The notes under the pieces were generated by a model. That model saw nothing but the letters and a program-made list of their open reading frames with translations, was not told where the DNA came from and did not search any database. Shown here piece by piece: positions 17,771-26,940 of a DNA stretch of 64,000 nt (positions within the stretch are counted from its first letter, which is position 1; the number at the start of each line of letters is the position of its first letter). Made by a program: the position numbers and the translations under genes. The DNA comes from CBDDBH01 sp965225625 (lineage in GTDB: Bacteria; Pseudomonadota; Gammaproteobacteria; JADZEE01), in contig CBDDBH010000029.1 in assembly GCA_965225625.1 (NCBI GenBank), forward strand, positions 222,889-286,888. The letters run 5' to 3'.

Positions 17771-17987
17771 TTCGATCTCCAAGCTCTGAGTCGGTTCACT
17801 TGGGCAACGGGCTAGCTAACAGGGGCCCGCCAAGGAGTTTGAATCTTATCCCGTGAATATTCTTAGGTACAACCTGGGACAATATCCGCGTAAATTAAAA
17901 TCGACCGCCGCTGATGAACAGCCGTCAACAATGGGGTATCGTGCACCAGGACTACTACCAGTGGCCTATGACATGCCGGGGTGCAGG

Positions 17988-19034
17988 ATGAACACGAATC
18001 GAAGACACTTTATCAAAAATACGGCGTTGCTCGCCGCAGGGGTGAAACTTGGGTTCGCAGGATCTGAGTCGTTGGCAACGGATCCCCCAGTGTTCCCGGG
18101 GATTATCGATACCCATATTCATGCTGTCGGCATGGCCTCTTATACCCAGGATTTAGGCGATAAGGTCAAGACGCTGGGAGACAAGATCTCGTTGAACTCT
18201 CGATATCCCGAATTACTCAAGAACGCGCGCGTCGGAGGTCCGTTGGACAGCACTGACATTATTATCGAACACATGAATACGAACGGTGTTGGTCATGCAA
18301 TGCTGCAAACGGATTGGCTCGGTTCCAATGATCTTGTGGCTGAGACAGTTAAGAAACATCCGGACAGATTTTCCGGTTTACTGTCTCTGGAGCGGTGGGT
18401 TGATGTGCCTAGAGACCCACACACTGATGAGAAAGAACTGGCTAATTCCAGGGCTAAGGCAGCAGAAGAAGTAATACGCGGCGTTGAGGAACTAGGTCTG
18501 AAAGGCGTTGGCGAATTTTTCGTGCGTTCTTTTACGATGGAATCTCATCCTGAGAAAATTGCTCGAGATATGAAGCCGGTTATGGACGCCGTCCGCAGAT
18601 ACAAAATTCCTATTCAATTCTCAACCGGCTGGAGCATGTTTCCCCACAGCCTGGCTTATGGTGATCCCGTTTGGGTGGACGAGATTGCGTACGCATATCC
18701 TGAGGTCCCGATTATCGTGACTAAGATGGGACGGAGCATCCAACACCTGTTCGACAACGCTCTGATGGTCGCGTCACGTAACGTAAACGTGTACTTCGAC
18801 ATCGTGGATTCCAGCTCAGCACATATCCGCCAGGCGGTCGACAGGATTGGGGCGGGACGCCTGATGTTTGGTACTGACTGGGGCGGTGTAACGCGCTGGC
18901 TGCGTGAACCCTATGGTGTCGTTGAAAAGCATAAACGGCTGTTGGATGGTGCAAATCTTTCCAGTAGTGAGCGTGAGCAAATCGAATGGAAGACGGCCGC
19001 AAAGATTTTCCGACTAGACCTGCCCATCTCATAG
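17988..19034 (+). CDS. Tat-exported amidohydrolase-2 family protein (paralogue 1)
   Basis: A 348-residue metal-dependent hydrolase. The ATG at 17988 is preceded by GCAGG, as in the paralogue. The N-terminus 'MNTNRRHFIKNTALLAAG' is a twin-arginine signal (N-R-R-x-F-I-K), so the folded enzyme is probably exported. Metal-binding 'IIDTHIHAVG' (D-T-H-x-H), 'GEFFVRSF', 'IQFSTGWS' and 'MFGTDWGG' (catalytic Asp) define the family. It is very similar along its whole length to the protein at 55056-56120. Known relatives include decarboxylases and lactonases; the substrate is unknown. Confidence 0.9.
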   Translation: MNTNRRHFIKNTALLAAGVKLGFAGSESLATDPPVFPGIIDTHIHAVGMASYTQDLGDKVKTLGDKISLNSRYPELLKNARVGGPLDSTDIIIEHMNTNGVGHAMLQTDWLGSNDLVAETVKKHPDRFSGLLSLERWVDVPRDPHTDEKELANSRAKAAEEVIRGVEELGLKGVGEFFVRSFTMESHPEKIARDMKPVMDAVRRYKIPIQFSTGWSMFPHSLAYGDPVWVDEIAYAYPEVPIIVTKMGRSIQHLFDNALMVASRNVNVYFDIVDSSSAHIRQAVDRIGAGRLMFGTDWGGVTRWLREPYGVVEKHKRLLDGANLSSSEREQIEWKTAAKIFRLDLPIS

Positions 19035-19185
19035 CATGATTGCGGTCGCGGAATAGAGCTGTCAGGTGGTGCAAGGTCTAGTTAGCAAAAAACCTGACAT
19101 TCCTGGCCTTCTCCCGCAAGGGGAGAAGGGATCCGTGATTTAAGCCCCTCCGACGACATCGTAGTCGGCCTGCATGGCGCCAGGC

Positions 19186-19488
19186 CTACTCGACGATCTT
19201 GAAGTAGGTGTCCTTCCGCTGGATCAGGCCGTCGCGGAAGGTGAAGATGTCGAGGCCGAGCCAGTCCTGCGTCTCGCCAGTCGGCAGGGTACGCCGCCGG
19301 CGCCACTCGGAATAGCCCTTGTCGCCGGCGACCCGGTTGTCGATCGGCCGCCATTCGATGTCCGCATGGCGCGCCATCAGCTCAGTGAAGAACTGCCGGA
19401 GCGTCGCCTTGCCGACGTAGCGGGCGCCGTGGATCTCCGGCCCACGGGCATTGTCAAATTGGATAGTTTCTTGTTTGTGACACAGCAC
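19186..19488 (-). pseudogene. SnoaL-like (NTF2-fold) protein, N-terminally truncated remnant
   Basis: The open frame encodes the C-terminal two thirds of a SnoaL-like/NTF2 protein: 'ARYVGKATLRQFFTELMARH', 'YSEWRRRRTLPTGE' and 'DIFTFRDGLIQRKDTYFKI'. The usual first ~45 residues are missing and replaced by unrelated sequence after about 19453. Codon use is more GC-rich than in the neighbours. Either a decayed gene or an insertion from elsewhere. Confidence 0.65.
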
Positions 19489-19523
19489 TACTCCTCAATA
19501 TGCTCTCTCGCCCGACGACAAAG

Positions 19524-20069
19524 TTACAACATCCGCGAAAGGACGTCATTTTGTTTATCGCGGTCAAAGAAACGATGTTTCAGGGCACCCGTTAGGTGCA
19601 TGGTGATGACAACCAGCAGCGAATAGCCCAATACCATGTGCAGCCAATCCGTGACTTTGAAAACAGCGTCGTTATCGGCAATGACCTCTGGCAAATCGAC
19701 CACGAAGAAATGGACTCCGCTGCTGTATTCATAACTACTGGAAAGCACATACCCCAGCACGGGCATGGCAAACATCATCGTATAAAGAAACACGTGAGCA
19801 ACCCGGGCAAGCCTTCTGTCCAGTTTCGGTAAACCGGTCGGCAGCTCTGGAACGCTGCAACGCAATCTGATGCTTAACCGAATAGTTACGAGGATGAACA
19901 CCAATAAGCCGAACGATTTGTGCCAAAAGTAGAGCTGACTGACCAGCGGCTCTCGGGTTTCATCATAGGGCGTCATGAACCAGCCGACGCCGATCATCCC
20001 GAGGACAATAACGGCCATTAACCAGTGCATGACCCGCATGACGACTGGATATTTGACGATTTCGGTCAT
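19524..20069 (-). CDS. Cytochrome b561-family membrane protein
   Basis: A 181-residue protein with four predicted membrane helices and the conserved heme-ligand His residues: 'MRVMHWLMAVIV', 'YFWHKSFGLL', 'LARVAHVFLYTMM' and 'TDWLHMVLGYS'. It matches the CybB/YodB type of di-heme b-type cytochrome. These move electrons between quinol and periplasmic acceptors, including superoxide for CybB. The ATG is at 20069. The 240-nt upstream spacer contains a perfect 14-bp palindrome at 20198-20211 but no recognised regulator site. Confidence 0.92.
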   Translation of the reverse strand: MTEIVKYPVVMRVMHWLMAVIVLGMIGVGWFMTPYDETREPLVSQLYFWHKSFGLLVFILVTIRLSIRLRCSVPELPTGLPKLDRRLARVAHVFLYTMMFAMPVLGYVLSSSYEYSSGVHFFVVDLPEVIADNDAVFKVTDWLHMVLGYSLLVVITMHLTGALKHRFFDRDKQNDVLSRML

Positions 20070-20311
20070 TTAACCCGACCGCCCATGCTTACAGCTCGCA
20101 TAACTTTGCCCCTATCCGGTTGTGTCATCTCGCGAAGACTCTGTGCGTGGCTCGCGTATGACGGATAGTTATCGCTCGCTGACGTTACGATCAACCTGGC
20201 CGGATCCGGCCGGTCAATCTCTCCGCAGAAACGCTTTTTTAACGAGAATCGGAGGCTAGCGGATCGACCTAGATCCAGTTAAAGAGGGAAAAGCAGGGAG
20301 ACGCCTTATCG

Positions 20312-20932
20312 CTAGTCAAAGCTCACTTCAACGGCCTGGTCAGCTCCAGCGTCTGATTTGAAATAGTGGCTTTGCTCAAAACCACCGGCTGCCGCGACCC
20401 ACAAGCCGGGAATTCTTCGGATGGCACTGTTGTATTCCTTGACCGCATCATTGTAGCGCTGGCGAGCGACGCTGATTCTATTCTCGGTTCCTTCGAGTTG
20501 GGTCTGTAAACCGAGAAAATTTTCACTGGCTCGCAATGCCGGATAAGCTTCGGCTACCGCGAATAACTTCGTCAATGCACTGCCCAGACCCTGCTGAACG
20601 TTTTGGAACCGGGCAACCATTTCCGGATTGTTAAGATCTTCGGCGCTGAGCTGAATTTTCCCGGCTTCTGCTCGAATGCGCGCCACCTCTGCAAACACCC
20701 CTTCCTCATGGTCAGCGTAGGCTTTTACGGTGCTGACGAGATTCGGGATCAAATCTATGCGTCGCTGGTAGGTTGCCTCTACCTTCCCCCAGGCTGAAGC
20801 GACGCCTTCTTCGAGCGTGACCACACCGTTATAGCTTTGCAGTACCCAAATAACCAGTAGAAAGATGAATAGCCCGATAGCAGACAGTATGACGAGCGCA
20901 CCTTTTGCCATACCACGCATTGAATTAATCAT
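20312..20932 (-). CDS. LemA family membrane protein
   Basis: A 206-residue protein. The start at 20932 has GGAGGAG 6 nt upstream and overlaps the end of the upstream TPM gene by 8 nt. There is one N-terminal membrane helix ('LVILSAIGLFIFLLVIWVL'), then the coiled-coil LemA core. 'YNGVVTLEEGVASAWGKVE', 'RRIDLIPNLVSTVKAYADHE' and 'RYNDAVKEYNSAIRRIPG' are the characteristic blocks. LemA and TPM-domain genes commonly pair. The function is poorly known but probably envelope-related. Confidence 0.93.
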   Translation of the reverse strand: MINSMRGMAKGALVILSAIGLFIFLLVIWVLQSYNGVVTLEEGVASAWGKVEATYQRRIDLIPNLVSTVKAYADHEEGVFAEVARIRAEAGKIQLSAEDLNNPEMVARFQNVQQGLGSALTKLFAVAEAYPALRASENFLGLQTQLEGTENRISVARQRYNDAVKEYNSAIRRIPGLWVAAAGGFEQSHYFKSDAGADQAVEVSFD

Positions 20933-21884
20933 CGGACGCTCCTCCTCCGCCGGATTCACCGCCGCCACCGGAATAACTATCATCGGATCCCGAATCGGAA
21001 GACCGAATATCGTCTCGGTATCGATCATCCCTGATTGCGTGTGCGCTACCACCACCACCTGAGCCGGAACTAATTACCGAATACCAATTCCAGTTGCCAA
21101 CGAACGCTTGCCCTTCAGGGGTATCGCGCAGCAACAGCCAATATACGATCAGTAACATCAAATAAATGCCCAGCAGGCCAAGCCCGATGGTCACCCCCAG
21201 GACTGCCAGTAATAGAACGAATGCGAAGTATCCGGTGAACACCGAGGTCAACATCTTGCGATTGAGAAAGAAACAAGCCGACAGATACAGCAGTGCAGCG
21301 CCTAGCGCGCACAATATGAGCGTGGAAATCCATCCGCTATCTTCGGCCGCTTCTGTCCGGCGTTGATAGCTCTGCGCTATTGTCGCCAATATGGCTTCAG
21401 CACCGAGCGTAATTCCATCTTCGTATCTTTCTTCAACCACCGCCGGCTTGATCTGTTTGCGGATGATGCTGCCGGCCTGAATATCGGTCAGATCGCCTTC
21501 CAGACCATTTCCCACCTCGATACGGATCCGACCTTGCGCCCGTGTCAGCAGCAATAACACGCCGTTGTCACGATCGGCTTCTCCGAGTTTCCAGGTGTTG
21601 AACACTCGATTGGCGAATGATTCGAGGACATCTCCCTGCAGGCTCGGGATGGTTAGAACAACGACCTGGTTGGACGTTTCCTTTTCATGCGCAACTAAGG
21701 TTTGCTCAAGGCTGAGCTGCGTGTCGTTGGAAATCATATCGGCGTAATCGTTGATGTGAGCGCGTAGCGCCGGCACGGGAAGCTCGGCCGCATTCAGTGC
21801 TGGTGCGAGCACCACCAACAGCAACGACAACAGGACAACGGACTGCCTGAACGAAAGCGAAACCTGCATTTGTGTATCATACAC
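20925..21884 (-). CDS. TPM-domain protein (YgcG-like), membrane-anchored
   Basis: A 319-residue protein with a signal peptide ('SVVLLSLLLVVLAPALNA'). The TPM domain starts at 'LRAHINDYADMIS' and includes 'NQVVVLTIPSLQGD', 'DRDNGVLLLLTRAQGRIRIE' and 'GLEGDLTD'. Two or three membrane helices lie at residues ~190-255. The tail is Gly/Ser-rich ('YSGGGGESGGGGASDD'), typical of this group. The start could also be Met6 (21869). It is first in an operon with LemA and divergent from the HEAT-repeat gene, whose start is only 57 nt away, so promoters probably overlap. Confidence 0.9.
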   Translation of the reverse strand: MYDTQMQVSLSFRQSVVLLSLLLVVLAPALNAAELPVPALRAHINDYADMISNDTQLSLEQTLVAHEKETSNQVVVLTIPSLQGDVLESFANRVFNTWKLGEADRDNGVLLLLTRAQGRIRIEVGNGLEGDLTDIQAGSIIRKQIKPAVVEERYEDGITLGAEAILATIAQSYQRRTEAAEDSGWISTLILCALGAALLYLSACFFLNRKMLTSVFTGYFAFVLLLAVLGVTIGLGLLGIYLMLLIVYWLLLRDTPEGQAFVGNWNWYSVISSGSGGGGSAHAIRDDRYRDDIRSSDSGSDDSYSGGGGESGGGGASDD

Positions 21885-21941
21885 GCGGGTTCTGGCGCTG
21901 ACACACGCACTGCACTGTTGTGCTACGAGGTATTGCCATCC

Positions 21942-24152
21942 ATGTTGGCGTTACCTGCCGCAAAACTACGCTCCGCGTCACCTTTCACCGCGCTGATTGT
22001 GTTCGCCTTGACCGCGATCACGGGCGCGGCCGTGAGTTATTGGGGCGTGAGTACCGCTCTCGCCACCCCTACGCAACTGGGCGCCCTCGATCGCGTGTGG
22101 CTGATACTGATCCCGTTCAGTGGCATCGCAGCCTACATCGGCTGCGTCGGTTTGCTGGGGTCACTCGACAGTATTCTGGGATGTGCATCCACTCGTGCCC
22201 AGTCGGCTTGGCGCGCCGTCTACAACTCATACTGGTTGTCTCGCCTGTCACATAAATCACATATAGCCCGTCGCTATGCGGCCACAGCGCTCGGACAACC
22301 CGGTTTTACATTTGCGGTCAGTGCGCTGCGGAGCCTGCTTGATGACAGCCAATGCCGTGCTGCGGCACACAATGCGCTGGCTAATATCGGTGGCCGAGAG
22401 GTAATGCTTCCTCTGGCAGAGGGATTCATCAAATTCGATGACGGAAAATGGTCAACTGTTGAGTCGCGTCTGGCGCGTGTGGACGCGAGTTGGAAGAACA
22501 GCGAGGAGATTAAAACCATTGTCCCGCAGTTGGCCAAGGCGATCGGCGACCACAAAAACAAAGGTCCCCGCCTCGCCGAGCTACTTGGCGTTATCGGTGA
22601 TCCACAGGCTATACCCGGTCTCGTTGAAGCAATCCAAAGAGACTCATCCACGGACGTTGTCAAACCGTGCCTGAGCGTACTCAAACAATTCACCAGCCCG
22701 CAAGTTCTACCCACCATCGTCGGCGCTTTGCGTGAAAGCCGCAATCCCGGCACCAGGCGGGCCGCCGCCGCTATCCTTTCCGACTACGACGAACCACAGG
22801 TAGTAGACGCGCTGATCGCGGCATTGTCGGATGAAAATCTTCGCGTCGTCAGCACTGTAGTTTCGTCATTGACCAAGCTTCGCAATCCCAAAGCGATAGC
22901 GCCACTGGTGCTTAGGGCATCCGAAGAAAACGACTCGCGTTCGCTGGAAACCTTTTCCCAGGCAATGGAGGCATTGGATCCGAATTGGCGTAGCCGCGAG
23001 GATCTGACGCCACTGCTGCCTGACTTGTTGGCCAACATTCCCGAAGGCAGCACTGAGTTTATACTAGGCTTATTGAATACCATTCCCGGCGATTGGTCGC
23101 ATCTGCCGGCCGCCGATGAGGTTGTCAAAGACCTTATCTCTAAACCATTGAAAGCCGAACACGCGCCGTTACTGGCGGCAACCGGAAATCCCCTTGCGAT
23201 TCCACCACTGATTGAACTGTGGAGTCAGGTAACGGGTGAGGAACTTCAAGCTGTTGAAACCGCGCTCAATCAGATAGACGAACGGTGGGCCAGTAGTGAA
23301 GCGGCGAAACAGCTGGTACCGATGCTTGCGGAACGGTTGGCGGACGGTTATGCCCCCCGGGCCCTATCTGCCATTCACGCTATTCAGCGACTGGGTTATC
23401 GTGAATTCATTCCGTCACTGTTGCGCGCACTCACCCACCGCAAAGAAGAGATCCGCACAGCGGCCCGCGAGACCTTGGACACTCTGGATGACAAGTGGCC
23501 GCAAACACCCGAAGCACAGACTGCGGCGACCCAATGGCTAATCCCAGCGCTCAACGATGTTTATGTAGATGTTCACTACATCCTGGACATTCTTGATTCG
23601 ATTTCCAGCAACTGGACCGCAAAAGCTGAAGCGACTGAGCTGGTCGAAACCATCATCTCCAGCGAATTGCGATTGAGACACAGTGCCGTGCTGACCGCAA
23701 TTCGGGACCAACGAGCAATTCCGCGGCTGCTCGAGCGCATGTGTCGTGCCGAGGAGGAAGAAATCGTTCAAATCGAAGCAGCCCTGGATGCAATTGCGCC
23801 CGACTGGGCGAATCATGACGAAACAAAAAGCGCAACAGCGACGTTTGCGGTCCTGGTAAAGTCCGCTATGGGTTCGCCAAATGTAGCCGTAAGTGCAGCC
23901 CGATTGATGGAGCGTCTGGGCCATCGCGAATTCATCGGCCCGCTGGTCGTTGGACTTACCCATGAGAGTGACGAGGTAAAATCTGCGGCAACACAGGCGC
24001 TGGAGACGATTGACGCCGATTGGGTAGCGTCACATGAAGCAAAGTCCGCGGTACCTGAGTTGCGCGAGGTCAAGTCCTCCGGATTATTTGAGCGTATCCA
24101 GGAATCGGCGCAGGACGTGCTGACCCGACTGGGATATCCATCCGAGGACTAA
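21942..24152 (+). CDS. Membrane-anchored HEAT-repeat protein
   Basis: About 736 residues. Two hydrophobic segments at the N-terminus ('FTALIVFALTAITGAAVSYW', 'VWLILIPFSGIAAYIGCVGL') precede a long run of PBS-lyase-type HEAT repeats. Examples are 'LAELLGVIGDPQAIPGLVEA', 'RRAAAAILSDYDEPQVVDAL' and 'LRNPKAIAPLVLRASEEND'. A recurring 'D..W..S.EAK..VP.L' linker (for example 'WASSEAAKQLVPMLAE') splits the solenoid. The repeats form a cytoplasmic binding scaffold with no catalytic motif. It is transcribed away from TPM-LemA. The start at Met 21942 was chosen because the earlier in-frame Met is not followed by membrane-protein-like sequence. Confidence 0.82.
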   Translation: MLALPAAKLRSASPFTALIVFALTAITGAAVSYWGVSTALATPTQLGALDRVWLILIPFSGIAAYIGCVGLLGSLDSILGCASTRAQSAWRAVYNSYWLSRLSHKSHIARRYAATALGQPGFTFAVSALRSLLDDSQCRAAAHNALANIGGREVMLPLAEGFIKFDDGKWSTVESRLARVDASWKNSEEIKTIVPQLAKAIGDHKNKGPRLAELLGVIGDPQAIPGLVEAIQRDSSTDVVKPCLSVLKQFTSPQVLPTIVGALRESRNPGTRRAAAAILSDYDEPQVVDALIAALSDENLRVVSTVVSSLTKLRNPKAIAPLVLRASEENDSRSLETFSQAMEALDPNWRSREDLTPLLPDLLANIPEGSTEFILGLLNTIPGDWSHLPAADEVVKDLISKPLKAEHAPLLAATGNPLAIPPLIELWSQVTGEELQAVETALNQIDERWASSEAAKQLVPMLAERLADGYAPRALSAIHAIQRLGYREFIPSLLRALTHRKEEIRTAARETLDTLDDKWPQTPEAQTAATQWLIPALNDVYVDVHYILDILDSISSNWTAKAEATELVETIISSELRLRHSAVLTAIRDQRAIPRLLERMCRAEEEEIVQIEAALDAIAPDWANHDETKSATATFAVLVKSAMGSPNVAVSAARLMERLGHREFIGPLVVGLTHESDEVKSAATQALETIDADWVASHEAKSAVPELREVKSSGLFERIQESAQDVLTRLGYPSED

Positions 24153-24306
24153 GCCGATGTTGTTCTTCGCCATTAAACTCGAACCCCGAAAGGCTGCTTG
24201 ATGCGAGACCGTGACTTTTGAGTGCTTGAGCCCTATTCGGAAAATTTCGCGACCAACAACCAAGACGTAATAATATCTATTCGAAATCAGCAAGGATCCA
24301 CCCATC

Positions 24307-25170
24307 ATGAACGACGCATCGTCTTACACTCCAGCCAAAGTTTGGAAATGGAACTCCGAGAACGGCGGGAAATTTGCCAAGATCAACAAACCGACGGCGG
24401 GAGCCACACACGAGAAGGAATTGCCGGTCGGCAAGCATCCGCTGCAGCTTTACTCGCTGGCGACGCCTAACGGGGTAAAGGTCACGGTGATGTTAGAAGA
24501 GTTACTCGCTCTGGGTAAGCGTGGCGCTGAATACGACGCTCACCTCATCGTTATCGATGAAGGCAATCAGTTCGGCAGCGGCTTTGTTGCGCTGAATCCG
24601 AATTCGAAAATCCCGGCACTCCTGGACCGAAGCACGTCTCCACCAACACGGGTTTTTGAATCGGGGGCAATACTGCTCTACCTGGCAGAAAAGTTCGATG
24701 CGTTTCTTCCCAAAGACCCGGCGGCACGCGCGGAATGCATGTCTTGGCTATTCTGGCAGATGGGCAGCGCACCGTATCTCGGCGGTGGCTTCGGTCACTT
24801 CTACGCCTACGCGCCTGTGAAAATCGAATACGCCATTGATCGCTTCGCGATGGAAGTAAAACGCCAGCTCGATGTGCTGGATAAGAATCTTTCGGCTCGG
24901 CGATACCTTTGTGGTGACGAATACAATATTGCGGACATCGCGACCTACGCCTGGTACGGCTGCCTTATCGTGAGCACGATTTACGATGCACAGGAGTTCC
25001 TCGATGTAACGTCGTACACGAACGTAGTGCGCTGGGCATCTGAAATAAAGGAGCGCCCGGCTGTCCAGCGTGGCCGGCGAGTCAACAGAACCTGGGGCCC
25101 CGAAGAAGAACAGTTACCCGAACGACATAATGCCAGCGACTTTGATAAACCGATCACTGCTGATCAGTAG
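24307..25170 (+). CDS. yghU: Glutathione-dependent disulfide-bond oxidoreductase YghU
   Basis: A 287-residue GST-superfamily protein that aligns throughout with E. coli YghU. Matching blocks are 'YTPAKVWKWNSENGGKFA', 'THEKELPVGKHPLQLYSLAT' then 'PNGVKVTVMLEELLALG', 'GSGFVALNPNSKIPALLD', 'RVFESGAILLYLAEKF', 'GGGFGHFYAYAPVKIEYAI' and 'VNRTWGPEEEQLPERHNASD'. YghU/YfcG enzymes bind two glutathiones or a GSSG and reduce disulfides; they lack a catalytic Cys and use Asn/Thr near the thiols ('ATPNGVK'). They act in the cytoplasm. Length and both termini match the family, so this is a confident assignment. Confidence 0.96.
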   Translation: MNDASSYTPAKVWKWNSENGGKFAKINKPTAGATHEKELPVGKHPLQLYSLATPNGVKVTVMLEELLALGKRGAEYDAHLIVIDEGNQFGSGFVALNPNSKIPALLDRSTSPPTRVFESGAILLYLAEKFDAFLPKDPAARAECMSWLFWQMGSAPYLGGGFGHFYAYAPVKIEYAIDRFAMEVKRQLDVLDKNLSARRYLCGDEYNIADIATYAWYGCLIVSTIYDAQEFLDVTSYTNVVRWASEIKERPAVQRGRRVNRTWGPEEEQLPERHNASDFDKPITADQ

Positions 25171-25247
25171 GTAAGAACTAAGGGATTGAAACCACAAATG
25201 GCCGGTAGTAAATTTATTTGCGGTGAACTTTCCTGCGAGATTTTGCG

Positions 25248-26900
25248 ATGCCAACGTTGCAACACCAACCGAATGCAGTAATCGAAGACGCAAACAGCAG
25301 CTTCGACGCAGTGGTCGTGGGTGCCGGCTTCGCCGGCGTTCGTATGCTCCATCGACTGCGCAGCGCGGGTTTTTCAGTACGGGTGTTCGAGGCCGGCAGC
25401 GGTATTGGCGGTACCTGGTTCTGGAATCGCTATCCCGGCGCGCGCTGCGACGCCCAGAGCTTGGAATATTCCTACCAGTTCTCAGAGGAACTCCAGCAGG
25501 AATGGGATTGGAGCGAACGCTACGCCACACAGCCGGAGATCCTGCGCTATATCAATCATGTTGCAGACCGTTTCGAACTACGGCCCGACATCCAGCTCAA
25601 TACGCGTGTGGACGCCGCGGTTTTCGACGCGGCCGCGCAACGGTGGTCGGTCCAGACCAGCGATGGTAACCAGGTCTCCGCGCACTTCTGCATCATGGCG
25701 ACCGGCGTCCTGTCGTCGCCGATCACACCTCAAATAAAGGGAATGGATACCTTTTCGGGTCCGACCTATTACACCGGCCAATGGCCCCAGGAGCGTGTTG
25801 ACTTCAACGGTAAGCGCGTTGGCATCATCGGCACCGGGTCCTCGGCAGTTCAGGCGATTCCTCTGATCGCACAGGAAGCCAAGCGCCTGTATGTGTTTCA
25901 GCGCACACCTAACTACGCAGTGCCGGCTCACAACGCTCCGATCGATCCTGAAGTGCGCCGGCAGGTCAAAGCTGATTACAGCGGTTACCGTGAACGCAAC
26001 AAACAGACATTTTTCGGCATGGACCTGGGCTACAACGAGGGCTCAGCGCTAGCGGTGACAGCGGATGAGCGCCGGCGCGAATATGAGGCACGCTGGAAGC
26101 GCGGCGGTCTGGCCTTTCTCGCCAGCTACGGCGATCTGCTCTTGAACCAGGAAGCCAACGACACCGCGGCCGAGTTCATCCGCGGCAAAGTCCGCGAACT
26201 GGTGCACGATCCGGCCGTCGCTGAGAAGCTGATGCCGCAAGGCGTGGTCGGCTGCAAACGCTTGTGTGTAGACACCGACTACTACGTGACCTTCAACCGG
26301 CCCAACGTAACCCTGGTCGACATCAGCCAGGCGCCGATAGAGGAGATCACCAAAGACGGCGTGCTCAGCAACGGCGAGGAATATAAACTGGATGTGCTCG
26401 TGTTAGCGACTGGCTTCGACGCGCTGACCGGCGCGGTGCTCAAGGTCGACATTCGCGGCAAAGGCGGCAGGACACTGGTAGACAAATGGGCCGATGGTCC
26501 GCGTGCCTACCTCGGGCTTGGGACTGCCGGTTTTCCAAATCTTTTCACCATAAACGGCCCAGGCAGTCCGTCGGTGTTGGGCAACAACTTGGCGGCCATC
26601 GAACAGCACGTCAACTGGATCGGCGAGTGTATCGAGTACCTGCGCGTACGCGACCTCGGCTGTATCGAGGCGACCCCCGAAGCCGAGGATGAATGGGCCA
26701 CACATGTCAACGAAGTGGCCGCGCACACGCTCTTTATCTCGTGCAATTCCTGGTACCTCGGCGCTAATGTGCCAGGCAAACCGCGGGTGTTTATGCCGTA
26801 CATTGGTGTCCCGCCCTACGCACAGAAATGCGATGCCGTTGCGGCGCAGGACTACGAGGGCTTTACCTTAAGCGGTGCATTCGAAGTGCTTTCGCAATGA
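25248..26900 (+). CDS. Baeyer-Villiger-type flavin monooxygenase
   Basis: A 550-residue class B flavoprotein monooxygenase (cyclohexanone/phenylacetone monooxygenase type) using FAD and NADPH. The FAD motif is 'VVVGAGFAGVRML', followed by 'FEAGSGIGGTWFWNRYPG' and 'RCDAQSLEYSY'. The second Rossmann motif is 'VGIIGTGSSAVQAIP', and the ATG motif is 'LVLATGFDALTG'. The BVMO fingerprint FxGxxxHxxxW reads FSGPTYYTGQW, so the usual His is Tyr. This may affect coupling of NADPH oxidation to oxygenation. Ketone or aldehyde to ester conversion is the family reaction; the substrate is unknown. It is codirectional with yghU, 77 nt downstream. Confidence 0.9.
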   Translation: MPTLQHQPNAVIEDANSSFDAVVVGAGFAGVRMLHRLRSAGFSVRVFEAGSGIGGTWFWNRYPGARCDAQSLEYSYQFSEELQQEWDWSERYATQPEILRYINHVADRFELRPDIQLNTRVDAAVFDAAAQRWSVQTSDGNQVSAHFCIMATGVLSSPITPQIKGMDTFSGPTYYTGQWPQERVDFNGKRVGIIGTGSSAVQAIPLIAQEAKRLYVFQRTPNYAVPAHNAPIDPEVRRQVKADYSGYRERNKQTFFGMDLGYNEGSALAVTADERRREYEARWKRGGLAFLASYGDLLLNQEANDTAAEFIRGKVRELVHDPAVAEKLMPQGVVGCKRLCVDTDYYVTFNRPNVTLVDISQAPIEEITKDGVLSNGEEYKLDVLVLATGFDALTGAVLKVDIRGKGGRTLVDKWADGPRAYLGLGTAGFPNLFTINGPGSPSVLGNNLAAIEQHVNWIGECIEYLRVRDLGCIEATPEAEDEWATHVNEVAAHTLFISCNSWYLGANVPGKPRVFMPYIGVPPYAQKCDAVAAQDYEGFTLSGAFEVLSQ

Positions 26901-26940
26901 TATCGCTTTGATTTCGATGACGAGCTGCGTTCGCACGTAA

